A stretch of DNA of 64,000 nucleotides from Clostridiaceae bacterium (GCA_910575795.1 CAJTGE010000014.1:62001-126000), one strand, 5' to 3'. Positions 43,643 to 52,701 are shown, counted from the stretch's first letter. The notes: generated by a model not told the origin, from the letters alone. Translations and numbers: made by a program.

Positions 43643-45082
43643 TTATGCCTCCTTTGCCTGCTTATTTGCTTCCATTGCCTCTACAAGGCCCTGTACGCGG
43701 GTCTCATACTGTGCGGCATTGAAGTTACGCGGGTCAGCCTGGTCGCCGTCAAAGCCTGCGCACGGAACGCCTAAGTCGTCCGTAAAGCGGCGCTGCATCT
43801 CAGCCATATATCCGCTCCAGGGCTTACAGCTTCTGTTGTAGTGAACCAGAACGCCGTCTACCTTATTGTCACGGCAGATGCCTTCACGCCAGTCAACGCC
43901 CTGCTCGATGCAGACAGAGTTGGGGGCCTTGTAGTACGCGCGGGCCATCTCGTCCATATTGTTGTAAACAAAACCAAAGGCCGGCGCATATACAACGGCG
44001 GTAACGTTTACGCCGTGCTCCTTCAGAGGCTTAAAGAGAGCCGGAAGCTTCGGCCAGCAGGGAATACCCTCGAACATCACGCGGTATTTCTCCGGGAACG
44101 GAGTGGTCGTCTCGCCGTTCTTTACCGTCTCCTCCAGATCCTTTGCCAGAAGCTCAAACGCCTCGGCAGCTTCCACTCTGGCGCGGGCTGTAACAACGTC
44201 GGCCATATGGTTGAACAAGTCAAAACCGCTGTAGGGGGCGGGCTTATACTGCAGGTAATCGCAGACCTTTAACCATGCCTTCGCGGTACGGTTCGCGTTT
44301 GCGCATGCCTGCTCAAACTTCTTCTCATCAAATTTCTTTCCTGTCAGCTTCTCTAACTGCTTGATCGCCTGATCAAACTGGGCGCGCACGTATCTCACGT
44401 TCTCGTCGTCCACTTCTACGGTGTTGTTGTAGGGGATGTCAATCATGATCAGCGGGATATTGTGCATACGGGCGATATTCTCATACCACTTTGTCATGCA
44501 GTTGCAGATGTTGTTGCAGCAGAGCACGAAATCCGGCTGCGGGATCTGCATCTGGCGGATCGGGGAAATAGCCTCTAAGCGGCGCTCTTTCTCCGGGCCG
44601 TCCGGCATGGCGTTGATCTCATTCAAGTCGTCCAGGACGATATACGGGGTCTGTGTCTTCGGATCCTTTTTCGGCTTTCCTGTCTCGGGATCCATCACAA
44701 CCTTTCCTTCCGCATCCTTTAACGGTCTTCCTGTGCTCGGATCGATCACATACTCGCCTGTCTCGGGATCGAACTTTCTGGCCGCGCGCTTGCCGTCCGC
44801 ATAGGCAAGGCTGATACGCGCATATCCGCAGATATCGTTGTCATATCCCAGATCCTCGGCGGCCTGGCAGAGAATCTCGCCGTAACGGTTTGCAGCGATA
44901 CCAGCCGCCTGATTCTCCGGATACATCACGTGAAGATCAAACGCCGCCGCAAGCTCGCACGGGAACTTGGAAGAGGACCAGCCTACTAATTCGCCTCTCT
45001 TTTTGGCTTCGCGCGCCTCTGTGTGGACGTCGTCTACGACCTTACGGAGTGCGAGAACGCCAGGACTAACTTGTTTTGCCAT
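43643..45082 (-). CDS. hgdA: (R)-2-hydroxyglutaryl-CoA dehydratase, alpha subunit
   Basis: A 479-residue HgdA protein, the usual length. It starts AKQVSPGVLALRKVVDDVHT, with LVGWSSSKFPCELAAAFDLH, PDFVLCCNNICNCMTKWYEN (cysteine cluster for [4Fe-4S]) and VLVHYNRSCKPWSGYMAEMQ. An insert near residues 115-150 (FDPETGEYVIDPSTGRPLKD and following) is a proline/glycine hairpin repeat with three DPxTG-like units. It pairs with HgdB; activated by electron transfer from HgdC. TGGAGGATAATTATT precedes the ATG. Confidence 0.95.
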   Translation of the reverse strand: MAKQVSPGVLALRKVVDDVHTEAREAKKRGELVGWSSSKFPCELAAAFDLHVMYPENQAAGIAANRYGEILCQAAEDLGYDNDICGYARISLAYADGKRAARKFDPETGEYVIDPSTGRPLKDAEGKVVMDPETGKPKKDPKTQTPYIVLDDLNEINAMPDGPEKERRLEAISPIRQMQIPQPDFVLCCNNICNCMTKWYENIARMHNIPLIMIDIPYNNTVEVDDENVRYVRAQFDQAIKQLEKLTGKKFDEKKFEQACANANRTAKAWLKVCDYLQYKPAPYSGFDLFNHMADVVTARARVEAAEAFELLAKDLEETVKNGETTTPFPEKYRVMFEGIPCWPKLPALFKPLKEHGVNVTAVVYAPAFGFVYNNMDEMARAYYKAPNSVCIEQGVDWREGICRDNKVDGVLVHYNRSCKPWSGYMAEMQRRFTDDLGVPCAGFDGDQADPRNFNAAQYETRVQGLVEAMEANKQAKEA

Positions 45083-45163
45083 AATAATTATCCTCCATTC
45101 TTTTCTATCGTTACGATTCAGCCCCTGGCTCTAAACGCCAGGCTGAACGGTAGCTTTCTGTCT

Positions 45164-45958
45164 TTACTTCCTGCGGCTCGCGGCCTGCCATCCCATGAGG
45201 GCGGCGCCGAGCGCGCCGTTATACTGTGTAAGCGGGGAGGTCTTGATCGGACATCCGATCTCCTCCTGGAGCGCCTTTACAACGCCTGTATTCTGGGCCA
45301 CGCCGCCTGTCATCACGACATCCGGCGCCACGCCGATCCGGTGCGCAAGGCCAGTCACACGGTGTGCGACAGAGCGGTGGATCCCGTCTATAATGTCACA
45401 TTTATCAGTTCCCATGGCAAGCTGGCTGATCACCTCGCTCTCCGCGAAAACCGTACAGGTCGAGCTGATGCCCACCTTTTTCTGGGACATCGCGCCCAGT
45501 CTTCCCAAATCTTCTACCTTAACCTCCAGGACGCGCGCCATCACGTCCAGGAACCGCCCGGTCCCGGCCGCGCACTTGTCATTCATCTGGAAATTTGTCA
45601 TCGCGCCGTTGTCAATGTGGAGCACCTTTACGTCCTGGCCTCCGATGTCAATAACGGTGTGAACATTGGGGAACAGGAACGCCGCCCCCTTTGCATGGCA
45701 GGAAAGTTCGCTCATCTGCTTGTCGGCAATGCCGTCCATCAGAGAGGTGCGGCCATAGCCCGTCGCCAGCGTGAACGCCATATCTTCTTTCTTCATGCCC
45801 GCTTCGCTCAATACCGCCTCAATGGCTCGCTGCGGGCCGCTGGTTCCGGCGCCGACGTCAATCAGGGATTTTCCGACGATTTCCTGGCCGTCCTTTAAGA
45901 TAATGCACTTGGACGCAGTCGAGCCGACGTCGATACCTAATGTGTAAATTGCACTCAT
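45164..45958 (-). CDS. hgdC: Activator of 2-hydroxyglutaryl-CoA dehydratase
   Basis: A 264-residue ASKHA-fold ATPase: TLGIDVGSTASKCIILKDG near the N-terminus, DIGGQDVKVL at about 104-113 and TGGVAQNTGVV near 220. Cys129 (N-D-K-C-A-A-G-T-G) and Cys168 (S-T-C-T-V-F-A-E) are the two ligands that hold one [4Fe-4S] cluster at the homodimer interface. It injects a high-energy electron into HgdAB with ATP hydrolysis and is very oxygen-sensitive in studied homologues. First gene of its unit, with a promoter at about 46015-46057. Confidence 0.95.
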   Translation of the reverse strand: MSAIYTLGIDVGSTASKCIILKDGQEIVGKSLIDVGAGTSGPQRAIEAVLSEAGMKKEDMAFTLATGYGRTSLMDGIADKQMSELSCHAKGAAFLFPNVHTVIDIGGQDVKVLHIDNGAMTNFQMNDKCAAGTGRFLDVMARVLEVKVEDLGRLGAMSQKKVGISSTCTVFAESEVISQLAMGTDKCDIIDGIHRSVAHRVTGLAHRIGVAPDVVMTGGVAQNTGVVKALQEEIGCPIKTSPLTQYNGALGAALMGWQAASRRK

Positions 45959-46012
45959 CGTTTCCTGTATCCTCCATTTCTATGTTATGTACTCAGCTCA
46001 TATGGACAGTAT

Positions 46013-46057
46013 ACCACAATCCCCGGTAAAAGTCGCTGGAAATTGTTCAAAATTCCA
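46013..46057 (-). promoter_or_regulatory. hgdC promoter with IclR-like dyad
   Basis: On the minus strand an extended -10 TGGTATACT lies about 60 bp before hgdC, with no good -35. Twenty bases further upstream is TGGAA-N11-TTCCA (46037-46057), half-sites like those in the gcdD leader. A poor -35 with a site just upstream would suit an activator. Confidence 0.5.
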
Positions 46058-46284
46058 TAAAAAAAATGATAAGACTATTATTATTTTCAGCTTATCTGCC
46101 AAAATATGGCCGCGCATCTGCTGTCCTTATAATGATAAATCGAGCAAAGGTTCCAGCAGCCCTTGCCCGATTCATCCGTAAGTTCCGAAACTTTACGAAA
46201 TTTCGAGACTTTCTACTATCTACTATCAATCATTTATTCACACAGCAACTTAAATTGGTTACTATACATTCACTTATTGCAGGA

Positions 46285-46301
46285 ATGCCGTCTTACGGCA
46301 T
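46285..46301 (-). terminator. Hairpin after gcdA
   Basis: ATGCCGT-CTT-ACGGCAT is a perfect 7-bp stem 35 bp after the gcdA stop. It has no T tract, so read-through into hgdC is possible. The rest of the 377-bp gap 45959-46335 is AT-rich and holds the hgdC promoter; no gene is seen. Confidence 0.4.
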
Positions 46302-46335
46302 GTCGTATCTGATAAACGGTTCCTCCGTCCAAAGC

Positions 46336-48102
46336 TTATTTGCCAAAGGTCTGGAACTCGCGGATGGATCTCGGAGCGATCATCTGATGCATCGGGCAGA
46401 TGGACTGCGGGTTCTGATATACAGCCTCTGTAAACGCCTGGATATACGGACGAAGATCCGTTACATCCACAATCTCGTCTACCATACCCTTTTCGGTGCA
46501 GTATTTCGGACGGGACTTGTCGGTGTACATCTGAATCATCTCGTTCATCTTGCCGATGATCGGGGTCATGTCCTCGCCGGCTTTCTTCGCCTTCACCAGC
46601 TTTCTGGAGTACATGGCGTTTGCAGCCGTCTCACCCGGCATTACGTAGTATTCGCATGCGCCGGTGCCGATGGAGAATACGTTTGTATTGTTGCCCTGCG
46701 GGCCGCCTAATACATAGTGGGCCGCCGCGCTCGCCTTACGAAGCGTTACCTGTAAGGACGGGAGCTTGGAGTTCTCGATGGAGTAGATTAAGGACTGGCC
46801 AAGGCCCAGAAGCTCCGCCTTCTCCGCCTCGTCGCCTACATCGATACCTGTGGTATCCTGCAGCCATACCAGCGGGATCCGGTCACGCGCGCAAAGCGTC
46901 ACAAACTCATTCATCTTGATTAAGCCCTGACGGTACAGCTTGCCGCCGATACCTACGGAATTCTGCTTGTACTCCGGATAGTTCATGAGCAGGCCCTGTA
47001 CGTTGGCGATCACACCGACTAAGAGGCCGTTCACCTTCGCAAGGCCGGTTACCATCTCAGGACCATAGCCCTTCTTGTACTCCGCCAGCTCGCTGCCGTC
47101 AAAGAGGCGGCCGATTACATCGTACACATCGTAGGGACGCTTCTGGTTCATGGGGATGATGCTGTAAAGATCCTCAGCCGGAAGCAGGGGGGCCTTCGGG
47201 GCGTCAACGCGGAAGAACTCTAAATTGTAGGCCGGAAGGTAGCTGATATATTTCTTAATGCCCTCGATTACGCCTACGTCGTTCTGGTATACCTCGCGGA
47301 AGAAGCCTGTCTCATCATAGTGGATCGGAACAGAACCCGGAGCCGGAACGTGCTGCTTGCTGTTCTCAATCTGGGCCGCAACGATCTGCTCCGCCGCCTC
47401 TTCGTCAATATATCCCTTGGGATTCATACCGCTTAAGATACCGGCGCCGCCGACTGCCATATTGGCGTCCTGATGCGCGATCAGAATGGTCGGGGAAATG
47501 CTGTGGTATCCGCCGCCCGCCGGGTTGGTTCCGTAGATGCCTACGATAACCGGGATGCCGAGCTGGTTTAACTCCGAGTTGCGGAAGAACGGGGTGCCGC
47601 CGCCGCGGCGGTTCGGATATACTTTATCCTGATTCGGGAACTCAACGCCCGAGCAGTTTAACAGGTATACGAGCGGAAGGTGCATCATCTTCGCTGTGTC
47701 AGAGCAGCGCAGAAGGTTTTCCGCCTGGCCCGGAACCCATGCGCCGGCCATCTTCTTGTTGTCAGACGCAACGATCACAGCCCACTTTCCGCCGATGCGG
47801 CCAAGACCGTTTACGATATTCGTGGTGCCGAACTTGTTGTTCTCCGGATTGAACAGGCTGTTTAACGGGCACCATGTGCCTGCGTCGATCAGCGCGTTGA
47901 TACGCTGCATGGCAGACAACTGTCCGCGCTCGTTTAACTTCTCCTCAGATGTGATACCAGCCGCAAGAACCTTCTCAATTGATGCGTGGATGTCGTTCTC
48001 CACCGCCTTTAAGCTGTCAGTGTTTTCTGCATTCGGGTTTACCAGCTCCTTACCAACCGTCGGCATGTTCTGGAAATATCCTGGCATTGAATACATATTC
48101 AT
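46336..48102 (-). CDS. gcdA: Glutaconyl-CoA decarboxylase, alpha (carboxyltransferase) subunit
   Basis: A 588-residue protein from ATG 48102 behind AGGAGATTAGAAGAC; an open frame upstream covers the intergenic hairpin and is not used. The protein is a two-domain crotonase-fold carboxyltransferase: NIVNGLGRIGGKWAVIVASD, GIYGTNPAGGGYHSISPTIL and GGAGILSGMNPKG in the first half, GLAKVNGLLVGVIANVQGL and GGPQGNNTNVFSIGTGACEY in the second. It moves CO2 from glutaconyl-CoA to biotin on GcdC. Cytosolic face of the pump. Confidence 0.96.
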   Translation of the reverse strand: MNMYSMPGYFQNMPTVGKELVNPNAENTDSLKAVENDIHASIEKVLAAGITSEEKLNERGQLSAMQRINALIDAGTWCPLNSLFNPENNKFGTTNIVNGLGRIGGKWAVIVASDNKKMAGAWVPGQAENLLRCSDTAKMMHLPLVYLLNCSGVEFPNQDKVYPNRRGGGTPFFRNSELNQLGIPVIVGIYGTNPAGGGYHSISPTILIAHQDANMAVGGAGILSGMNPKGYIDEEAAEQIVAAQIENSKQHVPAPGSVPIHYDETGFFREVYQNDVGVIEGIKKYISYLPAYNLEFFRVDAPKAPLLPAEDLYSIIPMNQKRPYDVYDVIGRLFDGSELAEYKKGYGPEMVTGLAKVNGLLVGVIANVQGLLMNYPEYKQNSVGIGGKLYRQGLIKMNEFVTLCARDRIPLVWLQDTTGIDVGDEAEKAELLGLGQSLIYSIENSKLPSLQVTLRKASAAAHYVLGGPQGNNTNVFSIGTGACEYYVMPGETAANAMYSRKLVKAKKAGEDMTPIIGKMNEMIQMYTDKSRPKYCTEKGMVDEIVDVTDLRPYIQAFTEAVYQNPQSICPMHQMIAPRSIREFQTFGK

Positions 48103-48300
48103 GTCTTCTAATCTCCTATTCTGAATAGCCGCAGCAGGCGGCCCGGCAGCGCCTTTTTTGTCTTTGGCTGTCACCGGAACCCTTCCTGCTGCAAATGTCC
48201 TGTCCGTGCCCCGCACGCAGCGCCGCGCGCCGGGCCGGACAGATGTGTCGTTACCTTGTCTGATCGTAGCATATCAGACGATCCGGACAGTCCCGTCTGA

Positions 48301-49095
48301 TCAGTCCTTCGGAACCTGGATGAATGCCTGGCCCGGATCGATCTCCTCGCGGATCATGCGGATCACTTCCGGATCGGGAGCATCCAGCTTCACAGCTCTG
48401 GAAACATCGATGTCAAAGCCTGTATTTTCGATTACATCCTCCGGTGAGGAAGTCTCATAGTAGCCTGCAAGATACATTCTCTTTGTCTTCTCGTCAAACT
48501 TCAGGATGCCGCGATCCGTAACGACCGCCTGCGGTCCGCGGTTGCCCGGAAGGCCGAGTTTCTCACGTCCGCCAGGTCCGTCGATCCAGCCCGGGCTGGT
48601 CACATAGTCTATCTTCTGCATGAATCTTCTCTTCTCATGCTGGATCATGATGATGGTGTTGTTGAAGGTTGCGATCGCGTTCGCTCCGCCGGATCCGGTG
48701 AAACGCGTCTTCGGCGCATGGTAATCGCCGATACAGGTGGAGTTTACATTTCCGTAGGGGTCGATCTGAGCGCCGCCGATGAAAGCTACGACTCTCTCGT
48801 TGTCATGCAGCCAGTCGTTTGTCTCAAAACCGATAAAACGGATGTTCGGCCACTGGCAGCCGCAGTGCGCCATGAAGCGCAGGTCGCCTACGGAACGCGG
48901 AACCTCGATGGGGGAGCAGTCCATAAGGCCGCTCTCAACGATTAAGTTGCACTTGGGCGCAAACAGACGTTTTGCAACGGATGCGCCGATTAACGGAAGT
49001 CCTGTTCCAACAATTGCGATATTGTCATTTGTGATGCACTTTGCAAGTGTGATTGCCTGCATCTCTTTGTTTGTATACTTTGTGTAGTCCGCCAT
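48301..49095 (-). CDS. gctB: Glutaconate CoA-transferase, subunit B
   Basis: A 264-residue protein of the class I CoA-transferase beta type, behind AAGGAGGATTAATC. It has IVESGLMDCSPIEVPRSVGD, with the glutamate of VESG expected to form the acyl-CoA thioester, and FIGGAQIDPYGNVNSTCIGD plus FTGSGGANAIATFNN. With GctA it exchanges CoA between acetyl-CoA or glutaconyl-CoA and (R)-2-hydroxyglutarate. It starts 2 bp after gctA. Confidence 0.95.
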   Translation of the reverse strand: MADYTKYTNKEMQAITLAKCITNDNIAIVGTGLPLIGASVAKRLFAPKCNLIVESGLMDCSPIEVPRSVGDLRFMAHCGCQWPNIRFIGFETNDWLHDNERVVAFIGGAQIDPYGNVNSTCIGDYHAPKTRFTGSGGANAIATFNNTIIMIQHEKRRFMQKIDYVTSPGWIDGPGGREKLGLPGNRGPQAVVTDRGILKFDEKTKRMYLAGYYETSSPEDVIENTGFDIDVSRAVKLDAPDPEVIRMIREEIDPGQAFIQVPKD

Positions 49096-49097
49096 GA

Positions 49098-50060
49098 TTA
49101 ATCCTCCTTGCTTATATCTGTCGCATAGCCGTATCCATCAGATACTTTTAACTTAAGGAGACGGTTCACACCGATCTTCTCAAGGAACTCTGCCTGATCC
49201 TTTACGCCGTAAACGTATTCGTTTAAGAATGCCTTGAAGTCCTCCTCCGTCTTGCTGGCTGCGCCGTATGCCTTTAAGAAGGAATTGTCATAATCATAGT
49301 AGCCATAGCACTGCGTCGGATATGCGCCGTAGGGAACCTCGCAAACCGCGTTTACAACAAAGCACGGAAGCTTCGTCGCCTGCGGATCTCTGCGGATCAC
49401 GTCATTGCTCACCAGCTCCTCGCAGGTAACGATCACTTTTCTGGCCGCCACTGCGATATCAATGTCGTGGAACTCATCGCCCATCAGGATGCAGGTTCCG
49501 TCCGGAGACGCCTTCTGCACATGGATGATCGCGGTATCCAGCTTCGGAACCGGAAGGCAGACTACCTTCTCGCCCGGGTTGAACGGGTTATCCATGTATA
49601 CAAACTTGTCGTCCGTCAGCTTGTCAATCGTCTGACGCACCTCTTTGCTGATTCCCCACTCGTCAACCAGGCCGGAACCGATCATGAAGCGCACCGGAAG
49701 GAACGGAAGTCCGAGAGAGGATGCATGGAGCATGTACATAATGGCATCCTGGGAATAATCCTCGTAAATGAGCTCGCCGGCCTCGATTTTCTTGCGGAAA
49801 CGGCGGGATACATTCGTCACGCCGGAGTCTGCGGTATAGCAGTTAATGTAAGCCTTCACGCGATCCTCGCCGATCAGCATATCCCAGTCGGATCCGGCCG
49901 GGCCTGCCCAGGCGACAAAATCTTTTTTGCCCTGACGAAGAATTTCACGAACCGCTGCCATCGGTTTTTTGTTGGTTGTAAAACCGCCGAAGGAGATCGA
50001 ATCGCCGTCTTCTACATACTTAGCAACCGCCTCTTGTAACGTACATACTTTATTACTCAC
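49098..50060 (-). CDS. gctA: Glutaconate CoA-transferase, subunit A
   Basis: A 320-residue protein, same length as the studied Acidaminococcus subunit. The start codon is GTG at 50060, chosen by AAGGAGGCTTTATT. It contains EAVAKYVEDGDSISFGGFTT, IMYMLHASSLGLPFLPVRFM and DTAIIHVQKASPDGTCILMG. It pairs with GctB in the heterooctameric transferase. About 40 bp after gcdB. Confidence 0.95.
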   Translation of the reverse strand: MSNKVCTLQEAVAKYVEDGDSISFGGFTTNKKPMAAVREILRQGKKDFVAWAGPAGSDWDMLIGEDRVKAYINCYTADSGVTNVSRRFRKKIEAGELIYEDYSQDAIMYMLHASSLGLPFLPVRFMIGSGLVDEWGISKEVRQTIDKLTDDKFVYMDNPFNPGEKVVCLPVPKLDTAIIHVQKASPDGTCILMGDEFHDIDIAVAARKVIVTCEELVSNDVIRRDPQATKLPCFVVNAVCEVPYGAYPTQCYGYYDYDNSFLKAYGAASKTEEDFKAFLNEYVYGVKDQAEFLEKIGVNRLLKLKVSDGYGYATDISKED

Positions 50061-50103
50061 AATAAAGCCTCCTTTTATATAAATTTTTTTCTAGCGAGTA
50101 TCA

Positions 50104-51243
50104 TCAGCCAAATATCAGCATAAAGAAACCGGCCGCTACTGCGGAACCGATTACGCCTGCCACGTTTGGCCCCATTGCGTGCATCAGCAGGAAGTTGGTC
50201 GGGTTCTCTTTTGAGCCGACTGTCTGCGCCACACGGGCCGCCATAGGAACAGCGGATACGCCGGCGGAGCCGATCAGCGGATTGATCTTGCCGCCTGTCA
50301 CGGCATAGAGAACCTTTCCTAACAGCACGCCGCAGATCGTGGCAAAGCAGAAGGCCAGAAGGCCCATGCAGATAATGGCAATTGTCTGAACGCGGAGGAA
50401 AATCTCCCCGTCCGCCGTGGCGCCTACCGTGGTGCCCAGCATAATGGTAACAATATTACATAACGCATTCTGCGCCGTGTCGGAGAGACGCTCTACCACG
50501 CCCGCCTCGCGGAACAGGTTGCCTAACATCAGCATGCCCAGAAGAGGAGCTACGGACGGAAGCAGGAGGGAGCAGAACAGCACCACGAATACGGGGAACA
50601 CAACCTTCTCCACCTTGCTCACCTTGCGGAGCTGCTTCATCACAACAGAGCGCTCCTTCTTGGTCGTCAGAAGCTTCATAATCGGCGGCTGGATCATGGG
50701 GATCAGAGCCATGTAGGAATAGGCCGCCACCGCGATGGGCGCTACCAGATCCGGAGCCAGATTATTCGCAACATAGATAGCAGTCGGGCCGTCCGCGCCG
50801 CCGATGATGCCGATCGCAGCCGCCTCGCCTACGGTAAACAGGCCGGTTGCATTGGCCAGCACAAACGCAACGTAAATGCCGCCCTGCGCCGCCGCGCCCA
50901 GTAAAAGGCTGATAGGGTTCGCAATCAGGGGGCCGAAGTCCGTCATCGCGCCTACCGCCATGAAAATCAGGCAGGGGAACAGGCTTGACTTTACGCCGCC
51001 GTAGATGATGCGCAGAACACCCTGCGTGTACCACGGCTCGGACTCCTTCATCAAATCTGCCAGCGGCAGGTTGGCGAGGAACATGCCGAACGCGATCGGG
51101 AGCAGAAGAAGCGGCTCATACTGCTTTTTGATCGCCATGTATAAAAGAACAAAGGAAATGAGGAACATGACACAGTTTCTCCAGGTAAGCGCGGCAAATC
51201 CGGACTGTGCAAGCAGTTCGCTCAGGATTTCAAAAAAGTTCAT
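50104..51243 (-). CDS. gcdB: Glutaconyl-CoA decarboxylase, beta (Na+ channel) subunit
   Basis: A 379-residue membrane protein with about ten helices in the OadB/GcdB/MmdB pattern: FPCLIFMAVGAMTDFGPLIA, IGIIGGADGPTAIYVANNLA (conserved G-G-A-D-G-P-T-A-I site with the Na+-coupling Asp) and PLIGSAGVSAVPMAARVAQT. It couples decarboxylation of carboxybiotin to export of Na+. CTAGGAGGTAAAGTA precedes the ATG; 11 bp after the first gcdC. Confidence 0.96.
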   Translation of the reverse strand: MNFFEILSELLAQSGFAALTWRNCVMFLISFVLLYMAIKKQYEPLLLLPIAFGMFLANLPLADLMKESEPWYTQGVLRIIYGGVKSSLFPCLIFMAVGAMTDFGPLIANPISLLLGAAAQGGIYVAFVLANATGLFTVGEAAAIGIIGGADGPTAIYVANNLAPDLVAPIAVAAYSYMALIPMIQPPIMKLLTTKKERSVVMKQLRKVSKVEKVVFPVFVVLFCSLLLPSVAPLLGMLMLGNLFREAGVVERLSDTAQNALCNIVTIMLGTTVGATADGEIFLRVQTIAIICMGLLAFCFATICGVLLGKVLYAVTGGKINPLIGSAGVSAVPMAARVAQTVGSKENPTNFLLMHAMGPNVAGVIGSAVAAGFFMLIFG

Positions 51244-51254
51244 TACTTTACCTC

Positions 51255-51704
51255 CTAGTTAAGAGCAACCAAGGCAGCTCCCGTATCTACAGCGTCTCCT
51301 GCCTTTACAAGAATCTGGCTTACGGTTCCGTCTGCCGGAGCCACAATCTCTGTCTCCATCTTCATGGCCTCCATGATGATGACAACCTCGCCGAACTTCA
51401 CCGCCTGGCCCGCGGCAACTTTTACGTTCAGAATCTTGCCGGGCATCGGCGCTTCGATCGTCGTGCTTCCCGCTGACGGGGCTGCTGCCGGAGCAGGGGC
51501 GGGCGCTGGCGCGGGAGCCGCCGGGGCAGGAGCTGGCGCTGCGGGCGCCGGGGCAGGGGCCGCCGGACGGCGCGCTGGCGCTGCGGATGCCAGAACCGGA
51601 GTGGCCGGAGCCGCCACGCCGTTGCGATCCAGGGATTTGTATGCTTCTAACTTCTCTACCTCAACTTCATATCTTTTTCCATTGATCGTAGCAACATATT
51701 TCAT
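51255..51704 (-). CDS. gcdC1: Glutaconyl-CoA decarboxylase biotin carrier, copy 1
   Basis: A 149-residue protein. The first 25 residues (MKYVATINGKRYEVEVEKLE) bind the complex; residues about 38-78 are an Ala-Pro linker; the last 70 are a biotinyl domain with E-A-M-K-M-E-T and biotinylated Lys115. It swings carboxybiotin from GcdA to GcdB. It is highly similar to the upstream neighbour at 51744-52181, at protein and DNA level, but with a different N-terminal spacer and linker length. Confidence 0.95.
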   Translation of the reverse strand: MKYVATINGKRYEVEVEKLEAYKSLDRNGVAAPATPVLASAAPARRPAAPAPAPAAPAPAPAAPAPAPAPAPAAAPSAGSTTIEAPMPGKILNVKVAAGQAVKFGEVVIIMEAMKMETEIVAPADGTVSQILVKAGDAVDTGAALVALN

Positions 51705-51743
51705 AGTTTTTACATCCTTTCGATAGATTTCCTGTATCCTTTA

Positions 51744-52181
51744 TCAGCCCAGAGTAACCAAAGCCGCGCCGGTATCCACTGCGTCGCCGGCCTTCACCAG
51801 AATCTGGGCAACCGTGCCGTCCGCCGGAGCCACGATCTCGGTCTCCATCTTCATGGCCTCCATGATGATGACAACCTCGCCGAATTTCACCGCCTGGCCT
51901 GCGGAAACCTTTACGTTCAGAATCTTGCCGGGCATCGGCGCTTCGATCGTCGTGCTTCCCGCTGACGGGGCTGCTGCCGGAGCAGGGGCGGGCGCTGGCG
52001 CGGGAGCCGCCGGGGCAGGAGCTGGCGCTGCGGGCGCCGGGGCCGCTGCAGGAGCCGGAGCCGTAATCGGAGCCGCCGGCGCTGCAGGCGCTTCGCCGTA
52101 TCTTGGGATCGGTGCATAATCATCCATTCTCTCAAGCTCAACTTCGTACTGTTTTCCATTGAGGGTAGCCGTATATTTCAT
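51744..52181 (-). CDS. gcdC2: Glutaconyl-CoA decarboxylase biotin carrier, copy 2
   Basis: A 145-residue paralogue of the product of 51255-51704: [20 protein letters not shown], an Ala-Pro linker of different phasing at about 32-74, and a near-identical biotinyl domain with Lys111 in E-A-M-K-M-E-T. Two gamma subunits with different linkers are known for C. symbiosum and are both found in its enzyme. GAAAGGAAGGTT precedes the ATG; 40 bp upstream of copy 1. Numbering of the two copies is mine. Confidence 0.93.
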   Translation of the reverse strand: MKYTATLNGKQYEVELERMDDYAPIPRYGEAPAAPAAPITAPAPAAAPAPAAPAPAPAAPAPAPAPAPAAAPSAGSTTIEAPMPGKILNVKVSAGQAVKFGEVVIIMEAMKMETEIVAPADGTVAQILVKAGDAVDTGAALVTLG

Positions 52182-52224
52182 AACTGCTATAACCTTCCTT
52201 TCAAATTACCTTCCATTCCTGATT

Positions 52225-52521
52225 TTACTTAAGTTCCGTTACGTTCAAAATCCTGAACCGATCGGGCGTCGTCCCCAGATCCTCTCCGATTGTCGCCATC
52301 AGTACGGCGAGAACCTCCTTGTCTGCCTCATCTGACACGACCGGGGCTGGAGCCGCCGCTACAGCCGGCTTCGGAGCGCTGTCCTTGATAAATGCGCCCA
52401 GGGCCCTGGAAATCAGAATGATGGCCAAAGACAGTACCATCAGCGTCAGGAAAACAATGGAAATTCCCAGCAGAGAAACGATCAATGACTGTCCTATGGG
52501 CATGGTTGATTCAGTCCACAT
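52225..52521 (-). CDS. gcdD: Glutaconyl-CoA decarboxylase, delta subunit (OadG-like)
   Basis: A 98-residue protein with one N-terminal membrane helix (IVSLLGISIVFLTLMVLSLA, residues about 14-36), a short Ala-Pro segment (near 50-66) and a conserved helical end VLAVLMATIGEDLGTTPDRF. This is the layout of OadG/MmdD anchors that tie the soluble carboxyltransferase to the membrane channel. AAAAAAGGAGGTAC precedes the ATG. It is the first gene of the gcd-gct unit. Confidence 0.9.
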   Translation of the reverse strand: MWTESTMPIGQSLIVSLLGISIVFLTLMVLSLAIILISRALGAFIKDSAPKPAVAAAPAPVVSDEADKEVLAVLMATIGEDLGTTPDRFRILNVTELK

Positions 52522-52596
52522 GTGCTTTGTACCTCCTTTTTTATTACGGCTCTTTTCTGGCGCCGAACCAGTTTCGCTTTCTCACTTTCCGTATTA

Positions 52597-52610
52597 TGGA
52601 ATGCATTCCA
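52597..52610. promoter_or_regulatory. IclR-box-like palindrome in the gcdD leader
   Basis: TGGAATGCATTCCA is a perfect 14-bp palindrome 76 bp upstream of gcdD and about 90 bp downstream of the promoter -10. It is one base shorter than the E. coli IclR box TGGAAATNATTTCCA and shares its outer TGGAA/TTCCA. Placed in the leader it would act as a roadblock operator. Confidence 0.55.
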
Positions 52611-52701
52611 TTTTTGAAAGCTATTTTAAAAAAGGGAAAACTCCCCTTTTTCTTCGTTAAGCCTGCATTTAGACAAAATGCATCAAGCTCACTATGGTTA
52701 A

